64,000 nt of DNA from Massilia sp. IC2-477 (lineage in GTDB: Bacteria; Pseudomonadota; Gammaproteobacteria; Burkholderiales; Burkholderiaceae_D). Position 1 is the stretch's first letter, and each line of letters begins with the position of its first letter. The DNA lies in assembly GCF_020707265.1 (NCBI RefSeq), contig NZ_JAJFEQ010000005.1:62001-126000 (forward strand), read 5' to 3'. The translations under genes and the position numbers were made by a program. Shown in pieces: positions 54,213 to 64,000 of this stretch. The notes beneath the pieces were generated by a model. The model did no database searches. It was given only the letters and a program-made list of their open reading frames with translations, and was not told where the DNA came from.

Positions 54213-54968
54213 CTAGGGCGCGACGATGGCCCGGAACGGGCTGCGCCGTTCACGCACCAGCGCCGCCACGGCCTCCCGCGACAGCGGCGGCGCCGGCAGG
54301 GCCAGGCGCGCAGGATCGATGGCAGCCTGCTCGGCCTGCATCAACTGCAGTCCGTTCTCGCTGCTCTCGATCAGCGTGCCGCGCGCCGCCAGCTGCTGCA
54401 GCGTATCGAGCAGCAGCCGGCTCGCGTTCTCGGCCAGCAGATGGCGCCCGAAGGCGAGTTCGCCGGCGGTAAAGGCCAGCAGGGCCGGGCCGACCTGGCG
54501 CAGAGTCGGGTCGCGGCTGACGACATAATATGGCGCGCCCTCCGGATCCCGCACGGAGCCGTAGCGGTCGAATTCCCATTCCGCGCCGCGGATGTTGTAG
54601 ACCTCGCCGCTCCAGCCATTGATCTCGATCGGGCCCTTGTGCACGATGCGCTGTGGGGTGAATGCGGGTATGGCGCTGAGGGCACGCATGATGCCGCTGC
54701 CGGCATCGTTGGCATTCGCCCGCAAGGCCGCTTCGATGTCCGCCAGCCGCGCGACGACCGGCCTGCCACCGAGTTCCGCCACCTGGTAACTTTCACCGGC
54801 CAGCACGAGCCGGTACTGGCGGCCGTCCGGCGCGCCGGCGCGGAAGTCGCCGTTGTCGGCGATCTCGAACACGAGCCGGCCGGGATCACCATCCTGTTCG
54901 TAGATGGCCCGGGTTGCAGACTGGGCCAGTGGTGACAGCAGAAGACAGAGCAGGATCAGCAGGCGCAT
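54213..54968 (-). CDS. Secreted protein of unknown function
   Basis: 251 residues: signal peptide MRLLILLCLLLSPLAQS, then ATRAIYEQDGDPGRLVFEIADNGDFRAGAPDGRQYRLVLAGESYQV, a middle GEVYNIRGAEWEFDRYG and a helical C-terminal half. It looks like a periplasmic protein with a DUF4412-like beta domain; not certain. Converges on the 141-residue gene with a 9-bp gap. Confidence 0.65.
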   Translation of the reverse strand: MRLLILLCLLLSPLAQSATRAIYEQDGDPGRLVFEIADNGDFRAGAPDGRQYRLVLAGESYQVAELGGRPVVARLADIEAALRANANDAGSGIMRALSAIPAFTPQRIVHKGPIEINGWSGEVYNIRGAEWEFDRYGSVRDPEGAPYYVVSRDPTLRQVGPALLAFTAGELAFGRHLLAENASRLLLDTLQQLAARGTLIESSENGLQLMQAEQAAIDPARLALPAPPLSREAVAALVRERRSPFRAIVAP

Positions 54969-55111
54969 GGTGTCGGACGGTGACTATTGGTTGCGAAAGC
55001 AGCCTGTACAGAATAGCAAACATCCCCGCTCGGTTTATGCAATTTGGAAACAAATTGTAATGGGGCCAGTTGCGGCACAACCGGCCCCATGTCATGCGTA
55101 GTCAGATCAGC

Positions 55112-58100
55112 TCAGTGCGCATGCCCTCCTTTCGCTTCGCACTGCTGCCGCTGCTCGCGGCACAGCTTCTCGTGCGCCGCCAGCGCCTGCTCGCGCGCCT
55201 GCAGCTGCTGCGGCGTGCGCGCCGGGGCCAGGATCTCGGCCAGCGGGATCACCCGGCCGTTCTTGACCACGAAGCGCACGTCGGCGGCGGCGCGCAGGTC
55301 CTGCAGCGGGTCGCCGCCCACCGCGATCAGGTCGGCCAGCTTGCCCCCCTCGACCGTGCCCAGGTCCTCGCCCACCAGGGCGATGCGGGCGGCGTCGCGC
55401 GTCACCGAATACAGCGCCTGCAGGTTGCCCTCCACCAGGGCAGCACCGCGCATGTTCAGGTGCAGCGAGATGCCCGGTACTACCAGCGGCGAATCGGTGC
55501 CGTTGGCCACCAGCGCGCCGGCCGCGCGCACCTTGGCCTGCTGGGTGGCGTCGTTGATGATGGTCGCCAGTTGCGCCGCGGTGGGCGGCTGCGCGTTCTG
55601 CAGGCCGGGCACGAAGTTGGGCGGCACCAGGATGAAGCGCGGATCGAGCGCGATGCCCGGGTCGAGGCCGGCCAGCGCGCTGCTTGAAAACAGGGTGTCG
55701 ATCAGGCGGAAGTCGCCCTTGCCGTAGATGTCGGCCGCATCCTGGTAGGTGATGGCGCGCGCGAAGGACTTCGACCAGCCGTAGCCCATGCGCTGGGTGG
55801 CCGACAGGTGGGTGGTGCCGGCCAGGCCGGTGGCCGCCCCCGGCTGCACCATGTGGGTGCCGCTCGGCACGCGCAGGTCGAGCGCCCCTTGTGCGATGCG
55901 CTCCATGATCGGGATCGGCGCGCGCACGTAGCTCTTCAGGAAGTCGGCGTCGAAACGCTTGGCCTTGTAGATTTCCAGTTCGGCGATGCCGGGCGTGCGC
56001 AGGGTGCGCGCGAAGCTGTAGAACAGGCGGTTGCCCTCCCACAGCGGCGGCGAGACGAACAGGCGCGGCCCGAGCAGGTTGCCGGCTTCCAGCGCCTCGC
56101 GCAGCTCGACGCTCTGGTGCAGCGGCCCGGCCACCGACTGCGCCGTGGTGATCCCGTAGGACAGCATCAGCTGGGCGATCTGGCCGAACTGGCCGCCCTG
56201 GTACAAGGTCAGCGGGTGCAGGTGGGTCTCGATCAGGCCCGGCATCACGGTCAGGCCGCCGGCATCGACCACCGTGAGGTTCGCCGGGTGGTCGGTATGC
56301 GGGGCGACCGACACGATGCGGTTGCCCTCGACCACGATGTCGACGTCGTGGCGCAGGCTGGTCCCGACGCCGTCCCACAGGCGGCCGGCATGGATCAGGG
56401 TGCGGCCCGCGGGCACGGCCTGGCGCCACTCCAGCTTGACCGGAATCTCGCGTGTGCCGCTGCCGTCCACGCGCACGGTGCGCACCCGTTCGGCCGACTT
56501 GTACAGGATGGTGCGCGAGTCGCCGCCCCAGGACGGCAGGTCGGCGATGTCCTCGGTGACGCGGCGCGCCGGCCCGGTCGGGGCGCCGCTGGCGTCGACC
56601 GGGATCACGTACAGGCGCGAGTCCATGATGAAGGCGACCCGGGTGCCGTCCGGCGCGAGCACGGCGGCGCCCTCGTCGCGCTCGGCGATCTGGCGCGGCG
56701 CCGGCGCGACCTGGTAGAAGGTGCCGGTGCGGCTGGCCAGGTCGATCACGCGCAGCTTGTTGTAGCCTTCGCGGAAGCGATTGTTGATGCGCTCGTTGTC
56801 GACCAGGAGGATGCGCTGCCCGTCGGGGGTCCACTGCGGCGTGCTGACCTGGGTGCTGACGGAAGCCAGGATCACCTCCGGCGTGCCGGTGGCGCGGTTC
56901 CAGATCTCGAGCTGGCCCGACAGCGTGGTGTAGGCGATGCGGCCACCGTCCGGCGAGATCTTCGGCGTGGCGATCGAGCGGCCCGGGATCGCCGCCAGCC
57001 GCGTACGGGCGCCCGTCGCCACCTCGACCTGGTCCACCGCCAGCTGGCCGGCGTTGTTGCGCTCGGACGAGAAGTAGATCGCGCGACCGTCCGCGGTCCA
57101 CTGCGGGTTCAGGTCGCGGTCCGGGTCATTCGTCAGGCGCACTGGGTCTGCGCCGATGCGCATGGTCCAGACGTCGTTCAGGGCGACGAAAGCGATGCTG
57201 CGGCCGTCCGGCGACAGAACGGGGGCACTGATGCCCTTCGCATGGCGCAGGTTGAAGTTGTCGAAGCCGCGGCCCTTTCCCTGCACGCCCAGCACCGGCC
57301 GGCGCAGCCTGAGTTGCGCGCGGAAGTTGACGTCGCTCGGGTTGGCGCCGGCCGCGTCGCGGATGCGGATACGGCCATCGGCCGTGTACAGGAAGCGACC
57401 ATCAGGGAGGAAGCGCACCGGGAACGGGAAGATGTCCTCGTTGTTCGTGACCACCGCGCCGCCCACCACCAGCTGGCGCGCCGCGTCCTGGTAGACCAGC
57501 GCGCTGCCGCTCGGAGTCCATGCCGGGGCGGTGCCGGGGGCAACCACGGTCGGCGCGCCGCCGCCGATCGGCGCGGTGACGACGTTGGCGCCGTCGACAT
57601 AAGCCAGGCGCGTGCCGTCGGGCGAGACCACTGGGTTGCTCTCGGCGCCCGGTCCGGTCGTGATTTGCACCGGCGCCCCGCCGTTCACGCCCACGCGCCA
57701 GATCTTGTACTGGCCGTCGCCGCTGCGGTCGGACGAGAACACCAGGCCGCTGCCGTCGGGCAGCCAGGCCGGCTCGCGGTCATCGTAAGGGCCGGTGGTG
57801 TGCTCGCGGATGTTGCGGCCGTCCGGCGAGATGGTCCAGATGTGGAAGTTCCCTTCCGGTGTGTAGTTCTGGAAGGCGATGCGCCTGCCGTCGGGCGACC
57901 ACACCGGCGCGGTCGGCTCGACGCGCCAGTCGGTAATGCGCCTGGCCTCGCCGCCGCTGGCCGGGATGATCCACAGGGCGCCCTGCGCCGAGAACACGAT
58001 CTGGCGGCCGTCGGGCGACGGCGCGGCCGCCATGTTGGTCCCTTCGCGCAGCTCGATCGTCAGGTCCTGCGTCGGGCCGCGCAGGTTGTTGAGTTCATCG

Positions 58101-58213
58101 ACGCGTCCGCCACCCGGCCAGTGGCATGCGGACAGCAAGGCGGCGCCGACCGCGAGCGCGAGCGCGCTGCGGCAAGGAAGGCGGGAACTGCGCAGGGAGC
58201 TGCGGGTAGCCAT
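55112..58213 (-). CDS. TolB-type beta-propeller fused to amidohydrolase, lipoprotein
   Basis: 1033 residues. Lipobox LSAC (Cys30). Residues ~50-620 carry repeated propeller blades (PSPDGRQIVFSAQG, WSPDGRRIAFQNY, LSPDGRSIAFVAL, SPDGGRIAYTTL). Residues ~640-980 are an amidohydrolase domain with DAGGLTVMPGLIETHLHP (metal HxH), and late GTDSPLV supplying the catalytic Asp. The tail is Cys-containing and charged. Probably an outer-membrane or periplasmic hydrolase of cyclic amides or peptides. Stand-alone. Confidence 0.85.
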   Translation of the reverse strand: MATRSSLRSSRLPCRSALALAVGAALLSACHWPGGGRVDELNNLRGPTQDLTIELREGTNMAAAPSPDGRQIVFSAQGALWIIPASGGEARRITDWRVEPTAPVWSPDGRRIAFQNYTPEGNFHIWTISPDGRNIREHTTGPYDDREPAWLPDGSGLVFSSDRSGDGQYKIWRVGVNGGAPVQITTGPGAESNPVVSPDGTRLAYVDGANVVTAPIGGGAPTVVAPGTAPAWTPSGSALVYQDAARQLVVGGAVVTNNEDIFPFPVRFLPDGRFLYTADGRIRIRDAAGANPSDVNFRAQLRLRRPVLGVQGKGRGFDNFNLRHAKGISAPVLSPDGRSIAFVALNDVWTMRIGADPVRLTNDPDRDLNPQWTADGRAIYFSSERNNAGQLAVDQVEVATGARTRLAAIPGRSIATPKISPDGGRIAYTTLSGQLEIWNRATGTPEVILASVSTQVSTPQWTPDGQRILLVDNERINNRFREGYNKLRVIDLASRTGTFYQVAPAPRQIAERDEGAAVLAPDGTRVAFIMDSRLYVIPVDASGAPTGPARRVTEDIADLPSWGGDSRTILYKSAERVRTVRVDGSGTREIPVKLEWRQAVPAGRTLIHAGRLWDGVGTSLRHDVDIVVEGNRIVSVAPHTDHPANLTVVDAGGLTVMPGLIETHLHPLTLYQGGQFGQIAQLMLSYGITTAQSVAGPLHQSVELREALEAGNLLGPRLFVSPPLWEGNRLFYSFARTLRTPGIAELEIYKAKRFDADFLKSYVRAPIPIMERIAQGALDLRVPSGTHMVQPGAATGLAGTTHLSATQRMGYGWSKSFARAITYQDAADIYGKGDFRLIDTLFSSSALAGLDPGIALDPRFILVPPNFVPGLQNAQPPTAAQLATIINDATQQAKVRAAGALVANGTDSPLVVPGISLHLNMRGAALVEGNLQALYSVTRDAARIALVGEDLGTVEGGKLADLIAVGGDPLQDLRAAADVRFVVKNGRVIPLAEILAPARTPQQLQAREQALAAHEKLCREQRQQCEAKGGHAH

Positions 58214-58416
58214 GTTTTCCTCCTGGATGGATTGCCAAATTGCACCAAGATGGTGCGTGGATGACAGATCGATCCTCGGCCGGACAACTGACGAATGGCT
58301 GACAGATGAGTTCGGTTGGAAAGGAATTCGGGACTAAACGGAGGGGGTCTGACCGTGCTCAACCGTATGGCGGGAACGCAATGAACAGAAGAATGTCATG
58401 GTCGCCGCGCAGAAAC

Positions 58417-58446
58417 AAAAAGGCCCTCACGTTGGAGGGCCTTTTT
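58417..58446 (-). terminator. Terminator of tRNA-Ser copy 1
   Basis: AAAAAGGCCCTC and GAGGGCCTTTTT form a perfect 12-bp stem with a 6-nt loop, 9 bp downstream of the tRNA's 3' end on the - strand. Confidence 0.9.
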
Positions 58447-58453
58447 GTTATTA

Positions 58454-58544
<91 letters not shown>

Positions 58545-58581
58545 TGAATCGGTGCTGCGTGGTCGCCGTAAGCGAGGCCGC

Positions 58582-58587
58582 ATTATA
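58582..58587 (-). promoter_or_regulatory. -10 box for tRNA-Ser copy 1
   Basis: TATAAT on the - strand within CGCTATAATGCGG, 38 bp before the tRNA. The GC-rich discriminator after it is typical of stringently controlled stable-RNA promoters; the -35 (TTCCCG-like) is weak. Confidence 0.65.
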
Positions 58588-58690
58588 GCGGCTGTGTGGC
58601 ATTTCGGGAAGAGAGAATTGGCGCGAAATAATATTTCACATAAGAGCAACCCGATTTCGACTCCGGTTGGCCCGGCTGGCTGAGCAAGCA

Positions 58691-58788
58691 TGGGATTCGC
58701 CCACGTTCCGCGGGCCGCCCTCGCGCAAGCATGCGCGAGGCTTCGAATCCCACGCGGGAGCTCCTCAGGAGCTCCCTCCTCTCCGCCA
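58691..58788 (+). other. Inverted tRNA-Ser tail remnant with nested palindromes
   Basis: The + strand holds TTCGAATCCCAC (58742-58753) and, after an insert, CCTCTCCGCCA (58778-58788), which are the T-loop and 3' acceptor end of the neighbouring tRNA-Ser but in the opposite orientation. The insert is a perfect palindrome GGGAGCTCC-tca-GGAGCTCCC (58756-58776). Upstream is another perfect stem CCTCGCGCA-agca-TGCGCGAGG (58719-58740), and TGGGATTCG (58691-58699) pairs with CGAATCCCA. No complete tRNA can be formed. Confidence 0.65.
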
Positions 58789-58795
58789 CAAAAAT

Positions 58796-58821
58796 AAAAA
58801 GGGCCCCGATGGGGCCCTTTT
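58796..58821 (-). terminator. Terminator of tRNA-Ser copy 2
   Basis: AAAAAGGGCCCC-gat-GGGGCCCTTTT, 8 bp downstream of copy 2 on the - strand. It isolates the two tRNA units from each other. Confidence 0.9.
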
Positions 58822-58829
58822 CATTTTCT

Positions 58830-58919
<90 letters not shown>

Positions 58920-58958
58920 TAAATCGGTGCTGCGGTCGCTTGTCTGCGAGAGACACGC

Positions 58959-58964
58959 ATTATA
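58959..58964 (-). promoter_or_regulatory. -10 box for tRNA-Ser copy 2
   Basis: TATAAT on the - strand in CGCTATAATGCG, the same context as for copy 1, 40 bp before the tRNA. Confidence 0.65.
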
Positions 58965-59019
58965 GCGGCGCTCTTGCAAAAACGGAAGAGCAATTTAAAA
59001 CTCCCTCTTCCGTCGAGCT

Positions 59020-60447
<1,428 letters not shown>

Positions 60448-60645
60448 TTACTTCAGGCCGGCTTTCTCTGCGACGGACAGGCGCGGCGCCTTGACGACGA
60501 CCACGTGCACGGTCGAATCGACCAGGGTCGCGGTGGCAGGCTGCACCACTTCGACCGGACGGGCGGCGGCGGTGGCGTAGCTGGCGACCAGGCCCAGGGC
60601 GGCGGCAGTGATGAAGACGGCTTCGAAGTTTTTGCGGATGTTCAT
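60448..60645 (-). CDS. Small exported peptide
   Basis: 65 residues: MNIRKNFEAVFITAAALGLVASYATAAARPVEVVQPATATLVDSTVHVVVVKAPRLSVAEKAGLK. Signal-peptide-like start and a short mature part. AAGGAG 7 bp before ATG 60645 is a strong RBS. Function unknown; the mature part shows a VxVVVVxAPRLS pattern. Confidence 0.65.
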   Translation of the reverse strand: MNIRKNFEAVFITAAALGLVASYATAAARPVEVVQPATATLVDSTVHVVVVKAPRLSVAEKAGLK

Positions 60646-60851
60646 GGTGTGCTCCTTGGGGTCAAAAGTGATTCGGTATGGTTGAACTTTACCGATCGAC
60701 CGGGGGCATCGCCATCGACATGCGATGAAGCGCCAAAAACAGGGGCTGGAATGCGCAAAGCGCGGACTGGCCGCAGAAAAGCAGGAGGAAGCGTGCGCAA
60801 TGCGCGACGAAGCGTCGAAAACCGCGCCCCGGCCGCGCACCACACAGCGAT

Positions 60852-62165
60852 TCAGCCGTCCCCGTCCTTGCGCGCGTCCTCGTCGAGGCTGCGCAAGAAG
60901 GCCAGTTTCTCGGCCACTTTCGACTCGACGCCGCGCGGCACCGGCTGGTACCAGCCGGGTTCGCGCATCCCTTCGGGAAGGTAGGTTTCACCGGCCGCAT
61001 ACGCGTGCGGTTCGTCGTGCGCGTAGCGGTACTCGTGGCCGTAGCCGAGTTCCTTCATCAGCTTGGTCGGTGCATTGCGCAGATGGACCGGGACCTCGCG
61101 CGACTTGTCCTTGCGTACAAAGGCCATGGCGGCATTGAAGGCGTTGTAGCCGGCATTGCTCTTGGCCGCGATCGCGAGATAAATGACGGCCTGGCCCAGT
61201 GCCAGCTCGCCTTCGGGCGAACCGAGGCGTTCGTAAGTGGTGGCGGCGTCGTTGGCGATCTGGAGCGCGCGCGGGTCGGCCAGGCCGATGTCTTCCCAGG
61301 CCATGCGCACAATGCGGCGCGACAGGTACTTGGCGTCAGCGCCGCCGTCAAGCATGCGGCACAGCCAGTACAGGGCCGCGTCCGGATGCGAGCCGCGCAC
61401 CGACTTGTGCAGGGCCGAGATCTGGTCGTAGAAGTTGTCGCCGCCCTTGTCGAAACGGCGCGCGTTGAGCGTCAGCGCGTTCTCGACGAAGTCGGCGGTG
61501 ATGGTGGTGATGCCCGAGGTCTCGGCCGAGGTCTTGGTCTGCTCCAGCAGGTTGAGGAAGCGCCGCGCATCGCCATCGGCATAACCGACCAGGGTATCGA
61601 CCGCGACGTCCTCGAAGCTCAGGTGCTGCAACACGCGCTCCTGCGCACGCCGCAGCAACTGACGCATCTCGTCGTCGTTCAAGGCCTTCAGGACGTAGAC
61701 CTGGGAACGCGACAGCAGCGCCGAGTTGACCTCGAACGAAGGATTCTCAGTGGTGGCGCCGATCAGGGTCACGAGGCCCGACTCGACGAAGGGCAGCAGC
61801 GCATCCTGCTGCGATTTATTGAAGCGGTGGATCTCGTCGATGAACAGGATGGTGTGCTTGCCGCGCGCCAGGTACTGCTCCGCCTGTTCGACGGCGGCGC
61901 GGATGTCCTTCACGCCCGACAGGACGGCCGACAATGCGATGAATTCGCAGTCGAAGGCGTAGGCCGTCAGGCGCGCCAGCGTGGTCTTGCCGACGCCGGG
62001 CGGGCCCCACAGGATCATCGAGTGCGGCTTGCCGGACTTGAACACGAGATTGAGCGGCTTGCCGGGACCGAGCAGGTGGCTCTGGCCGATCACCTCGTCG
62101 ATGGTGCGCGGACGCAGCGCCTCGGCCAGCGGTGGCGATGGTTCGGTCTTGAACAGGTCATCCAT
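60852..62165 (-). CDS. rarA: Replication-associated recombination protein RarA (MgsA)
   Basis: 437 residues, AAA+ clamp-loader-like ATPase acting at stalled forks. Walker [10 protein letters not shown], Walker [25 protein letters not shown], sensor 1 [13 protein letters not shown], then the RarA-specific C-terminal tetramerisation region ([44 protein letters not shown]). Usual length. Its position between serS and lolA is common in betaproteobacteria. Confidence 0.96.
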   Translation of the reverse strand: MDDLFKTEPSPPLAEALRPRTIDEVIGQSHLLGPGKPLNLVFKSGKPHSMILWGPPGVGKTTLARLTAYAFDCEFIALSAVLSGVKDIRAAVEQAEQYLARGKHTILFIDEIHRFNKSQQDALLPFVESGLVTLIGATTENPSFEVNSALLSRSQVYVLKALNDDEMRQLLRRAQERVLQHLSFEDVAVDTLVGYADGDARRFLNLLEQTKTSAETSGITTITADFVENALTLNARRFDKGGDNFYDQISALHKSVRGSHPDAALYWLCRMLDGGADAKYLSRRIVRMAWEDIGLADPRALQIANDAATTYERLGSPEGELALGQAVIYLAIAAKSNAGYNAFNAAMAFVRKDKSREVPVHLRNAPTKLMKELGYGHEYRYAHDEPHAYAAGETYLPEGMREPGWYQPVPRGVESKVAEKLAFLRSLDEDARKDGDG

Positions 62166-62405
62166 GACGCGCTCCCGGGACGGTCAAGGCAAAGGCGAAA
62201 AGGTATGAATGCTTGTGCATGCGCCTAGTGTAGCCGATGCGACGTATAGCGGCAGGCGCGACAAGGCAGGCCAGCCGCGCAACCCGGTCATATCATCGGG
62301 CGTTTCCATGCCGGAGCCGCCTCATGAAGAACGCCACACCCGTCCTGATGATCCAGGACGTCAGGCCTCGCGCGCCCCTGCTCAAGGTGTGCGGGGCGCG
62401 ACCTT

Positions 62406-63020
62406 CTATTGCTTGAGCAGGACCCGGCCGGTGACCGGGCTTCCAGGCGCGCCGCCGGTTTTGGGATAGGCGAACCGGCAGCTCTGCGCGTACGCGATCG
62501 CCGCCTGCGCCAGTTCCGGATCGGCGCCGCCCGCTTCGGCCTTGACGCCGTAAGGCACACCGTCACCCCGCACCAGCAGCCGCACCAGCACGCCACCCTC
62601 GCCAGGCGCGCCGCGTTGGAGCGGGGCAAAGCGGGAGAAACGCTCGGACGGTGCGCAGCTGCCTTCCGTGAAGAGCGGCGGCACGCGGCTGCTGCCCTCC
62701 AGCTTCCAGACGAACTGCAGCGGCACCGTCTTGCCCTGCACCCTCTGCACCGTCTCGGCCGGGAACACGCAGGTAGACAAGGCCTGGATGGAGGCCTGGT
62801 CGAGTAGCTCCCAGTTGCTCGATCGCGCCACCGTGGACTCGATCGGACGGCCTTGCGGATCGATCCTGAACTTCAGCGTGGTGACGCCTTCGAGTTCGTA
62901 GCGGCGCGCCTCCTGGGGCCACTCGGGCTTGGCGCACACGGGAGGCTGGGCAGCCGCGGCGGCCAGCGGCGCGGCAAGGACGAGCGCCAGCACGGCGCCC
63001 AGGGAAAAGCGAGGCGTCAA
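62406..63020 (-). CDS. TonB C-terminal-like periplasmic protein, two repeats
   Basis: 204 residues: signal peptide, then two TonB-C-type units, the first PVCAKPEWPQEARRYELEGVTTLKFRIDPQGRPIESTVARSSNWELLDQASIQALSTCVF and the second GEGGVLVRLLVRGDGVPYGVKAEAGGADPELAQAAIAYAQSCRF. No membrane anchor or Pro-rich spanner, so it cannot be a classical TonB energy transducer. A TTG start at 63020 is supported by AAGGGGA 4-5 bp before it and by lack of any nearby ATG. Precedes lolA's end by 21 bp, so it may share its transcript. Confidence 0.75.
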   Translation of the reverse strand: MTPRFSLGAVLALVLAAPLAAAAAQPPVCAKPEWPQEARRYELEGVTTLKFRIDPQGRPIESTVARSSNWELLDQASIQALSTCVFPAETVQRVQGKTVPLQFVWKLEGSSRVPPLFTEGSCAPSERFSRFAPLQRGAPGEGGVLVRLLVRGDGVPYGVKAEAGGADPELAQAAIAYAQSCRFAYPKTGGAPGSPVTGRVLLKQ

Positions 63021-63041
63021 AGGGTCCCCTTGTTCTGTTTC

Positions 63042-63671
63042 TTACTGGCTGACGACGTCGGCGCCCTTCGGCACCTCGAACTTGAACTGCTGGGCGCCGA
63101 GGGCCGGGTTGCGCTGGAAGCTGGTGAACTTCAGCAGCGACACCTGGCCAAACTGGTCCTTCAGTTCCATCGCCACCGGCACCCCGCCCTTCAGGCCGAT
63201 GCCGATCTGCTCGAAGGTGGTGTCCTTGGTCTTCGGGACCGCGGTCAGCCATTCGGCGCCGTCGCGCTCGCCGGCTTCGCTCAGCGTGAAGTTCTTTTCC
63301 AGGTCGTTGCTGCCGAACAGGATGGCGGCCGGTGAGGAACCCAGCGCGTTGCCGAGTTTGCGGGTGCTGACCTGGTTCAGGTCCTTGTCGTAGATGTAGA
63401 GGGTGTCGCCATCGGCCTGCAGCAGCTGCTGGTACGGCTTCTGGTAGGTCCAGATGAATTTGCCAGGGCGGGCGAACACGAAGCTGCCGCTCGAGACCGG
63501 GGCCACCTTGCCGCTCTTGGACTTGGTGAGCTGCTGCTGGGTGAATTCGCCCTTGGCGGACTTGGTGCCGGCAACGAAGGACTTGAACTGGTCGAGGGCG
63601 GCGGCGTGGGCGGCGCTCGAGATGGCTGCGGTGGCGAACAGTGCTGCGATAACTTGGGTCGTGAATTTCAT
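63042..63671 (-). CDS. lolA: LolA, outer-membrane lipoprotein carrier
   Basis: 209 residues: signal peptide ([23 protein letters not shown]) and the LolA fold: [90 protein letters not shown]. Ferries lipoproteins across the periplasm from LolCDE to LolB. AGAGGA spaces correctly to ATG 63671, not ATG 63677. Follows ftsK as in related genomes. Confidence 0.95.
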   Translation of the reverse strand: MKFTTQVIAALFATAAISSAAHAAALDQFKSFVAGTKSAKGEFTQQQLTKSKSGKVAPVSSGSFVFARPGKFIWTYQKPYQQLLQADGDTLYIYDKDLNQVSTRKLGNALGSSPAAILFGSNDLEKNFTLSEAGERDGAEWLTAVPKTKDTTFEQIGIGLKGGVPVAMELKDQFGQVSLLKFTSFQRNPALGAQQFKFEVPKGADVVSQ

Positions 63672-63710
63672 TGTCATTCCTCTTATTTGAGTCCCTCACC
63701 GTACGCTGAA

Positions 63711-63739
63711 CGCGTGGGCGGGAGACCCGCCCACCCTAC
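63711..63739. repeat. Single REP-like hairpin (inverted, CCCTAC end)
   Basis: CGCGTGGGCGGGAGACCCGC then CCACCCTAC: the reverse complement starts GTAGGGTGGGCGGG, the same unit as at 32432-32538. It lies between ftsK and lolA, downstream of ftsK. No second unit is seen within 100 bp. Confidence 0.75.
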
Positions 63740-63757
63740 GAACAGCGATGAGCGTGG

Positions 63758-64000
63758 TTATTCGGCGGTGGTGGCCGGAACGAGGATGTCGCGGTTGCCG
63801 TTCGACTGCATCGGCGACACCAGACCGCTCTGCTCCATCTGCTCGATCAGGCGGGCCGCGCGGTTGTAGCCGATGCGCAGGTGGCGCTGGACCAGCGAGA
63901 TCGACGCCTTGCGGTTCTTGAGCACCACGGCCACGGCCTGGTCGTAGAGCGCGTCGGATTCGCCGCCGCCCTCGCCCGCCGGGATGCCTTCGGCATTGCC
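63758..64000 (-). CDS. ftsK: FtsK DNA translocase, C-terminal gamma domain only
   Basis: 80 codons plus stop; the gene continues past the right edge. The sequence [62 protein letters not shown] is the winged-helix gamma domain that reads KOPS sites and activates XerCD at dif. A Gly/Glu linker precedes it. Confidence 0.95.
   Translation of the reverse strand, partial: GNAEGIPAGEGGGESDALYDQAVAVVLKNRKASISLVQRHLRIGYNRAARLIEQMEQSGLVSPMQSNGNRDILVPATTAE

Noticed and set aside
55808..58264. 818-codon + strand frame opposite the propeller-amidohydrolase
   Set aside because: Shadow frame produced by GC-rich third positions of the real gene; no recognisable fold.
62166..62405. A gene between rarA and the TonB-C gene
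   Set aside because: Only short frames without RBS or conserved-looking sequence; it is treated as an upstream region of rarA.

Overview
This window is high-GC, densely packed chromosomal DNA with no rRNA, phage or insertion sequence. Gene content and the serS-rarA-lolA-ftsK order near the right end point to a betaproteobacterium of the Oxalobacteraceae, most like Massilia/Telluria/Duganella. This is inferred from protein character and synteny, not from a database search. Most genes look like vertically inherited core or lineage genes. Intergenic spaces are short, stop codons of convergent genes repeatedly overlap by 4 bp, and several gene ends carry REP-like palindromes with a GTAG head.  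Layout: 0-5.5 kb holds a partial DUF1993 gene, DUF1289 and DUF1415 genes, an MltD-type lytic transglycosylase, an RhlE-type DEAD-box helicase with a long leader, and two small membrane proteins. 5.7-16.6 kb is the most interesting part, a selenium island. On the + strand are the selenosugar synthase gene senB and the selenophosphate synthetase gene senC (selD family). On the - strand an overlapping operon runs egtD (hercynine), senA (selenoneine synthase, EgtB family), a YihY membrane protein, a small membrane protein and an MGT-type glycosyltransferase. Divergent from egtD is a PhnD/PhnC/PhnE/PhnE-type ABC importer, most likely for selenium oxyanions, ending with an orphan LolD-like ATPase. 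Together these could import selenium, activate it as selenophosphate, make a selenosugar and transfer it to hercynine to give selenoneine.  16.8-31.1 kb is rich in signalling: a small HTH protein, a histone-H1-like protein, an operon of periplasmic binding protein, hybrid histidine kinase and HD-GYP response regulator, a short Ppx/GppA protein, a four-gene accessory cluster of unknown function, a membrane GGDEF protein with a broken active site but an intact inhibitory site, and a CHASE-PAS-GGDEF-EAL protein. 31.2-38 kb has small lineage-specific proteins, an alpha/beta hydrolase, a ferredoxin, two cell-wall enzymes (L,D-transpeptidase, M23) and a secreted M4 protease. 38-41.5 kb is a Fur-type iron uptake pair (TonB receptor and PepSY membrane protein).  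41.5-58.2 kb carries a zinc alcohol dehydrogenase, a YpfJ-type metalloprotease, a methyltransferase, a GH30 glycosidase with a LacI-type operator, a DoxX protein, a YjjG-type phosphatase, an NfeD-slipin membrane pair, an FMN-dependent lactate-type dehydrogenase, hydrolases and a large TolB-propeller/amidohydrolase lipoprotein. 58.4-64 kb is housekeeping: two identical tRNA-Ser(CGA) genes, each with its own promoter and terminator and separated by an inverted tRNA-Ser tail remnant, then serS, rarA, a TonB-C protein, lolA and the end of ftsK.
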